Assembly (NCBI GenBank): GCA_027919835.1
Contig: JANVFP010000029.1
Location: 124,001-188,000, forward strand
From: Lentinula raphanica
Taxonomy: Eukaryota; Basidiomycota; Agaricomycetes; Agaricales; Omphalotaceae
DNA length: 64,000 nucleotides
Reading direction: 5' to 3'
Notes under the pieces: generated by a model
The model's database searches: none
Told to the model about the DNA's origin: nothing
What the model saw: the letters and a program-made list of their open reading frames with translations, nothing else
Program-made: the position numbers and the translations under genes
In this document: positions 58,132 to 64,000 of the stretch, piece after piece
How positions within the stretch are numbered: the first letter of the stretch is position 1
Layout: every line of letters starts with the position of its first letter

Positions 58132-59458
58132 CTATGTGGATCGCATCTGAGCTATTAGTACAGTCAAAGCTAATGTCCAGCTTTCAAATTGCTCTTTCGA
58201 CATGAATAGTAGAGCTTGAGAGAGGACGGCCTTGATTATCTGTGCTTGCATACCCTGAGGTGGAAATCTGAGTAAACGATGTATACGCTTTCGGATGATG
58301 AATAACGCACCTGATACCAGCCAAAAACACCTTCTCTTCTCAGAACCTTGCGAAGAACGTCAAGCGCTCCTGGATGTTTTGATTTGGTATGATGATACAT
58401 GTGAGGCGGGGGTGGGTCTCCAGGATGCTCAGGATCATCGCCAACATCAGCACTACGAGCTTGGATCCGAACTTTCGCCATGATATAAGGATATGTGACC
58501 TAGGGGTATGGAGCGGATAAGCAATATGTTCAACAGTAGGAAAACACCAACATACGATAGTAGCTAGAGTTTTGCTAAGGGAACCAACAACGAATGACTG
58601 CCAGGCTGACATTTTCTCGCTTGAGCCCGTTTTTGCTTTTGCAAGGAGAAGTAGACTCTTGACTCGTTCGTACATGCCATACGTGATGGCTGGGTTCACG
58701 GTAAGGACCAAACCAGGCTTGATACCCAGCCATAAGCCTCCAACGCCTTCCTCTTCTATGATTTCGCGAGCAACACCCATGAATGAATCGTCAGTCTGGG
58801 GTTCAGAAGTGAGGTCGCTTGAATTTGAAGGCAGCTTGTCGGCGGATGATTTCGTTACGCGCCCAACTTGCTGCCGAGTAGCAATGACTGAGACAGGTAT
58901 GGTAAATATCTGTGCGAGAGCCCCGGCAATGGCACCGAGTAAGAGCTCTGCAGCTGTAGATAACGCTGGTGCTTTGGATCCTTTGGGTAATTTGCGTGTT
59001 AGTCGAGAGATATAAGAGTTCCTAACAAGAGAATAAAAGAAGAAGTAGGCGTATTCTGGATGAATAGGATGAGTTCAGAAGAGCTTTTGAGGAAGGTTAA
59101 CTCACGCATCGAGAAAGTATTCAGCATTGTTGCTCCAAAACCGCTATACAACGCGAAGAGGCCCTCCTTCTTGAATATTCTAACTATCAACGCGAACATC
59201 GACAGATCATCTTTGCCTTTGCTCTTCGGTAGGGCTTGTATGCGCGTCTTGGCACTGTGATCTGTTCAGTTATGAGTTGTATGGAGAAAGGTGGAACGTA
59301 CACATCTAGTGGATAGACGACACTGAGAAAACTATGAGATCTGGATGCGACACGACTAGTTTGTGAAGAACTCACGCGGTGCTAAAGCAAGCACCCAAAG
59401 CACCAGCGAGCGCAGCAGCCAAAGGAGTCAGTTGCTGAGGTTTGGACTGAGCAGCCAT
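58132..59458 (-). CDS. Peroxisomal-type adenine nucleotide carrier (PMP47/ANT1-like)
   Basis: Exons are 59376-59458, 59302-59322 (21 nt), 59106-59254, 58556-59055, 58311-58499 and 58132-58254 (354 aa). It has three mitochondrial-carrier repeats: YPLDVAKTR (first), a degenerate IPVSVIATRQQ (second) and YPYIMAKVR (third). Repeat ends are GLFALYSGFGATML, GVGGLWLGIKPGL and GVFGWYQGMQAQIIKAVLSQALLFMSKE. This layout, with a degenerate second signature and a MSKEQFE-type end, fits PMP47/ANT1, which brings ATP into peroxisomes for fatty-acid activation. Other carriers of the family remain possible. The divergent methyltransferase gene starts 158 bp away. Confidence 0.86.
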
Positions 59459-59616
59459 GAAGAGAAAAGAACCAGAGGTTACCCCCGGTACTTACTCAAA
59501 TGGACGTATAGGTTAAAACCATTGCCGAGCGGCGCAAGACCAATTTCACATGCAATGATGCATAAACCCTCATAAACCATCATCAAAAGCAGCTGCACAG
59601 CCACTCCCTGTACGCT

Positions 59617-60716
59617 ATGGCAAATCCCAACTTCCCCAAGAATCTTCAAATACGACCTTCCACCTTCTCGTCTTTTGCTGCGCATAAACTGTATGGACAT
59701 AATCCGCAGAAACGAGCAATTGAGAAATATGGAATAGCAGGAAGAGTATGGTGAGTTGCCAGTTGTCCACCAACTTCGTCCCTAACTCTCTTTGGACATA
59801 GGGAGGCGGCATATATTCTCAAAATCTACCTCGATCCACCTGTAAATCTGAGCTTCGATCCACCTTCGCCTTATGAAATAAGAAGTAGTGAGAGTATCAG
59901 AGCAATCGAACTTGGCTCCGGTTCAGGAATGATTGGCATCAGTATCGCGCCTTGCCTCAAATCGCACCTCCATGATTTGCTGGTCTTGACTGATCTTCCA
60001 GAGGTGCACTCTTCTTCGTGCGCCTACTTAGTACAGTCCGAATATTCTCTTCTTGCTGCAGGTCTGCCCTTTACTCGAAAGTAACGTCAAAGATGCATTT
60101 GGAGACTCAGGTTCAAGTTTGCACGATTTGATCCATGTCCGTCCACTGGCTTGGGGAAACGTCGAACATGTTCAAAATATTGAATCTGATCTGATGGCTG
60201 GACAGTACTCGTGCGGCATGGGACCGTTCACTCATATCTTGTGCAGCGATCTGGTAAGCCTTCGAAACGGTTTCTTCATGTTGAATGCTGGATGATACTT
60301 TTCCAAAGGTCTATTTTCCAGAATTACTAGCACCGTTACTTCGGACCATCATACACTTAACATCTTATCCAACTAATGGCACGCAATCCAACATCTTGAT
60401 CTCCTACAAGATTCGTAGCTTATCCAAAGAGAGCCCTTTCTGGTCTGCCTTTGGTCTGTGGTTCACCTTCGAGCCTGTTCTTGTTCGCAAAGAATATTCA
60501 GATGGCACTTCCTCGTCCTGGGAGCGTTTTGGTACAGCTTTTGAAGGCCCGATGTTTATCTTTGCGGCTCGACGTCGTCCTGAGTCTCTAGAATGGATCC
60601 TTCCTTCTGATGATAGCGAGCTACTTTCAGGCTTTGGTGCTCGTGGAACGATGTCCCCGAAGGCTGACGATACATTCGAAACTCTATTATTCATGTCCTT
60701 GGACGACACGGAATAA
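59617..60716 (+). CDS. Family-16 (METTL21-like) S-adenosylmethionine-dependent methyltransferase
   Basis: Exons are 59617-59750, 59802-60003, 60062-60253 and 60309-60716 (311 aa). The W at the first splice (VWEAAYILKIYL) matches the family's W[D/E]A entry. Motif I is IELGSGSGMIGIS, followed by the acidic motif LTDLPEVCPLLESNV. The post-II region is FTHILCSDLVYFPELLAPLLRTI, with a D/S-D-L(x)YxxE-like motif used by METTL21-type lysine methyltransferases. The C-terminus (YKIRSLSKESPFWSAFGLWFTFEPVL) fits. It probably methylates a protein lysine (elongation factor or chaperone in relatives); the target is unknown. Confidence 0.85.
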
Positions 60717-60766
60717 GGGAAACACTTGATTCAACCCATCCAAACTTCACAGGTGCTTCATACCTT

Positions 60767-62385
60767 TCACCTCGCATGGTGATAAAATCTCTGATTCCCG
60801 TTCTCCAGCAATCCCATCGATTTATTATAATCTCCGCCTTCTTGTGTTTGTTCATATCCAGGTGGTGTGAACGAACGCGGAACGATGCCTGGGACGTGCG
60901 TCGTACATATCTTGACCGTCGCAGAAAGAAGCACGGGGTCTTCAGTAGGTACAGCATCCAACTGGAACCCAGGGGCTGCGAAAGGCAGCACATCTATTGA
61001 ATACTATCCCTTTTTCAGTCCGAAACTCTTCGCATTCTTCGCGAAATGAAACTCACTCTGATTGCGAATCGAGGGAATACAAAGCTGGGTTTGATACCAT
61101 GCTTCACTTCCAATTCCCCTTGGAGCGTCCTGGAATCCTGATTTCTACTTGCGGGCCAGAAGACCGCTCGGCCTGCCGACTCGACGAAGAAGTTGTTACT
61201 CCTTCTGACAGCATCATCGTCGACCGCATCGGACCCATTAGCCATGGACCGCACTGTACACCGATTACGACAACGTCGTGTTGAGACTTGCTGAGCTCAC
61301 CTAGAAATACTCGCACAGCTGATGGACTCGAGAGGATGTCCAAGGCCTGTTCATCGCCGCTCCTCAAAGTCAGGAACATCGGAATGGGCGAACGCACTGG
61401 GAAAGCGAGCTCAGGTAGCCACATTAGCCAAGGCTTGTCAAGTAGCTTTATTTGGAAATTCTCACCGGTGTGGCAATAGCCAGCTGTATCAGAACTCATC
61501 AAGACCAATACAGGAGCATTATCAGGTTCTCACGTACCTCACAGTCCACTTCTGCTTTTCGAACGTTGAATAGTGTGCCTGCCATTTTTGCCGGCCCAAA
61601 TACCTTCCAGCCGTCTCTATCTCTATCTGGTCCTATCAATCCTGTCCCACTGCGATATGCCATCTGCCTGAGCATCGACGGTGGTGGTGGTATTGTCAAC
61701 GGTACATAGGCGAAATTATGAGACAGCCTATGGTGCGAGTAATTGAATGTAATTCTGAAGGGAGATACATCGAACTTACACTATGTTAGCCAGGAACAAG
61801 CCTCGCCTCACAGTCACAATCAACTTATAGTCAATGTAGGAAGGACTAGCGCGCTCGGAGAAATTGGGTGGCAGCCTGAAATCTGCTTGCTTATTCTTGG
61901 ACAACGACATTGTGACTTCCTTCGGTAAAACGAGCTTGAAAGGCAACGCATGCTTTCCTTGCAGCTTTTCTCCTGACTTGCCTTGCTTTGGATCTGGAGA
62001 CCAGATCGTCTGTGTTGTGTCCAGAAAAACTATTTCTTCCTGTCCAACCGATGTTGTCCCTCCTTGCATCTGGAATATGGATAAATGTTCTATCGGTGAT
62101 GAAGTTTGTGGTCATACGTACCGTTACCGTTATCCCTTTGACCTTCTCTGGCCTATCGAGATCAAGCTCTACGCGTCCGGAGACAGTATCACCCTCCGTA
62201 TAGATGGGTGGAGATGCAGCACTCTTTGCGCGGCTTCGAACATACAGACTCAACCACACCTTGCCATTCCGCTCCATTGGAAAACAATGCTCAAAAGTCT
62301 CTACAGAGCCTGTCGTGGCAAATGTACCCATCGACCATCTTGATGGCGCTCTTGCCTCTGATCTTTGCGAATAAGCAGGGAGCAT
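60767..62385 (-). CDS. Arrestin-fold protein, copy 1
   Basis: Exons are 62122-62385, 61780-62069, 61538-61727, 61466-61483 (18 nt), 61301-61409, 61057-61253 and 60767-61003 (434 aa). The N-terminal arrestin sheet reads YTEGDTVSGRVELDLDRPEKVKGITVT, then PFKLVLPKE and DYKLIVTVRRGLF. The C-terminal sheet includes FPVRSPIPMFLTL and RTLQGELEVKHGIKPSFVFPRFAIRYSIDVL. It ends in PPGYE, close to a PY-like motif (PPxY variant) that in alpha-arrestins recruits Rsp5 ubiquitin ligase; here it is PPGYE, matching PPxY. A role in membrane-protein trafficking is inferred. A related gene follows at 62909. The 18-nt exon gives LAIATP and is required for frame. Confidence 0.85.
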
Positions 62386-62908
62386 CGTATTCGAAAACTG
62401 TTGAGGTTGATGATGGACAGGATGTGGTTTCCATACTTATATGTAGCCGCTTGCCTGAGCATTCGATTGCATATATGTATGCATTAGCTTCCTGAAAGTC
62501 CGCGTTGACTTCGCTTTCTTGCACATGTAACAATCAAGATACCCACATGCTCTCCTTGAAGTGAGAACTATTGCCGCAAAAAGGGGCCTCATGCGTCTCA
62601 GTCACAAGGTAACACCACAACCGTGGGCGGAGTACACAACCCTCAAAGATGAAAGATTATCATCGGATAGGATTGAGCTTTCGTTATCCATTCTGGATGG
62701 ACTCTGAATCGGGCCACAATTACTGGACGAGAATTAATCGAATATACGAGGATGCAGTCGGGGTATCATGATACAATTGAGGAGTGCAGAATATGAAATG
62801 ATAGTGCTACAACAAGGAAGGTAAGGCGCCGTATTGAACGGTTGCAGACGTAAAAACGTAATTCGTGATGAAAGATGGCGAGGCATGTCTGGCTATCAAA
62901 GCACAGCA
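62386..62908. other. Spacer between the two arrestin genes
   Basis: 523 bp. Upstream of copy 1 the minus strand has another open frame (62291-62533) that is a shadow of its first exon. No extra 5' exon is obvious. The remainder is AT-rich. Confidence 0.4.
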
Positions 62909-64000
62909 TCAATGGTCACAGTCGTTTTCGCGTGTATGGGAATCATAAGATGGCGGGGAATACGCAATAGGCCGGGGGCCTCTTGCATATGCAACAACGA
63001 TGTCCACGGGCTCAGAGAGCAGAATCTCTGAATCAGCGGATTTGAGTGTGGGGAGGTTGAACGATCGCAACACAACAAAGTACTATGTATAGGAGATCAA
63101 TCAATAGACTTGAAGAGATCCAAGTTATCTACTCACTGAGACACTGAAATGATCCATGAGAGCGGTCGGTTTGAGGTCTTTGGAAAGCCTGATTTCTCCT
63201 TCAAGATATCGATTATGACGGTCACTCTGGATCGAGGCTGAAGGCCACCAGTAGGCTTTCCCGCATTCCCGGGTAAGGTCTTGGTGTGCGACTCGTTTTT
63301 TTTCGATCCCAGGTGCGGATGTGTATCCCACCGTCCTCCTTAGATTGACGTTGATACAGTCTGAGGCTGTTATCATGTCTAGAGCGTGTGGGTCAGCGCT
63401 AGACAATGAAAGGCAGCATGGGATGACTGAGCCCCTGGTGTAGGCTAACTAAGAAAACATGAGATGCGGAAATACATTGAGGCAGAGTTAACGATGAACT
63501 TACAGGCTTTGCTAACGATAACTATCAGTTGATTGTAGCGTGGATGAGTGTTTTCTATGACTCGATAAAGGCAGACTTACAGTACAACGAACGTTCGCCG
63601 GATAATTCTGCAAGGTTGTGCCTTTTGCTCTACATGTAGGGAGCGTTTTCCATCCTTGCGGATCTGCTGAAGGGCCAGGAACGGGCATTCTCTGTTGGTA
63701 GGCTAGCTGCCGCAGTATACTCGGAGACTCGGGTTTTGAGCTTGGAACGAAACCGAAAGGAGTTCGAATACTGCCGAAATCAGCCTACGGTGACCAAGAA
63801 TGCATTTAGTTCTATACGCACAGACTGTCTGACCGAAGTTTTCCTCTGGATACGTGAATCGTCAAATCATACTGCACACTAGCCGCTGAATCACGTTCCG
63901 AAAACGTCTCCGGAAGACGATACTGAATATCCGACTTTCCGACTGTGACCGTTCTGGGCATAGGAATTGAAAAAGACCATACGCAATCTCCGAAGAGCTT
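62909..64000 (-). CDS. Arrestin-fold protein, copy 2 (5' end beyond the window)
   Basis: The gene enters from the right edge. Recognisable pieces in transcription order: VWSFSIPMPRTVTV..DIQYRLPETFSERDSAASVQYDLTIHVSRGKL (about 63990-63830), TPFGFVPSSKPESPSILRQLAYQQ (63780-63690), DPQGWKTLP (near 63660), an exon at 63137-63398 containing GEIRLSKDLKPTALMDHFSVS, and the last exon 62909-63082 with LLSEPVDIVVAYARG then PPSYDSHTRE. PPETFSERDSA..YDL and PSILRQLAY align with copy 1 (PPNFSERASPSYIDYKL, PSMLRQMAY), so the two are tandem paralogues. It also ends with a PPxY-type motif (PPSY). Middle exon boundaries are not fully resolved. Confidence 0.75.

Noticed and set aside
1..64000. CRISPR arrays, bacterial operons, integrated virus
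   Set aside because: No regularly spaced repeats, no capsid, polymerase or integrase motifs; the intron-rich gene structure is fungal.

Overview
This 64 kb window looks like nuclear DNA of a mushroom-forming basidiomycete (Agaricomycetes). Genes are packed on both strands and contain many short introns, mostly 45-70 nt; I placed about 130. There are several exons of 5-25 nt, and several protein families have fungal or agaricomycete hallmarks. There is no bacterial-style operon, no CRISPR array, no rRNA and no tRNA that I could see. Nearly all gene models were assembled by hand by joining frames at GT-AG (occasionally GC-AG) boundaries so that conserved motifs read through and the total coding length is divisible by three. 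Coordinates are first to last coding base, with exons listed in transcription order.

Layout. 0-14 kb: a TEA/ATTS transcription factor at the left edge (-), a J-domain protein (+), clamp-loader subunit RFC5 (+), an HD-domain phosphohydrolase (-), a YKE4/ZIP zinc transporter (+), a large orphan protein (-) and a Nudix hydrolase (+). 14.8-21.7 kb: mitochondrial FAD glycerol-3-phosphate dehydrogenase GUT2 (+), then an enoyl-CoA hydratase-like gene ending in SKL (-) and a cysteine-motif protein B (-). 22.1-22.6 kb: a 557 bp AT-rich foldback element. 23.5-31 kb: RAI1/DXO (+), a Whi5/Nrm1-like repressor (+) and an MFS sugar transporter (+). 31.4-36.9 kb: an orphan protein (-), a second copy of the hydratase gene ending in AKL (+), a second copy of B carrying an in-frame stop (+), and an NmrA-like protein (-). 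37-42 kb: a TauD-type dioxygenase (+) and an NsdD/SUB-1-type GATA factor (-). 42-47 kb: a gene-poor stretch. 47-64 kb: MED22, a membrane/coiled-coil protein with an apparent frameshift, an Arp10-like actin-related protein, a PX-PB1 scaffold, an amidase and a peroxisomal-type carrier (all -), a family-16 methyltransferase (+), and two tandem arrestin-fold genes (-); the second arrestin gene runs off the right edge.

Functional themes. Cell-cycle parts: RFC5 has adjoining MCB-like and SCB-like motifs just upstream, and the window also encodes a Whi5-like repressor of the factors that bind such motifs. Peroxisome parts: two hydratases with C-terminal targeting signals and a PMP47/ANT1-like carrier. 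Developmental regulators: TEA and NsdD-type GATA factors. I found no clearly novel multi-gene system. The most interesting observations are the rearranged two-gene duplication, the stop in one copy, the microexons (down to 5 and 7 nt), the number of GC-AG introns, the foldback element and the MCB/SCB signal.
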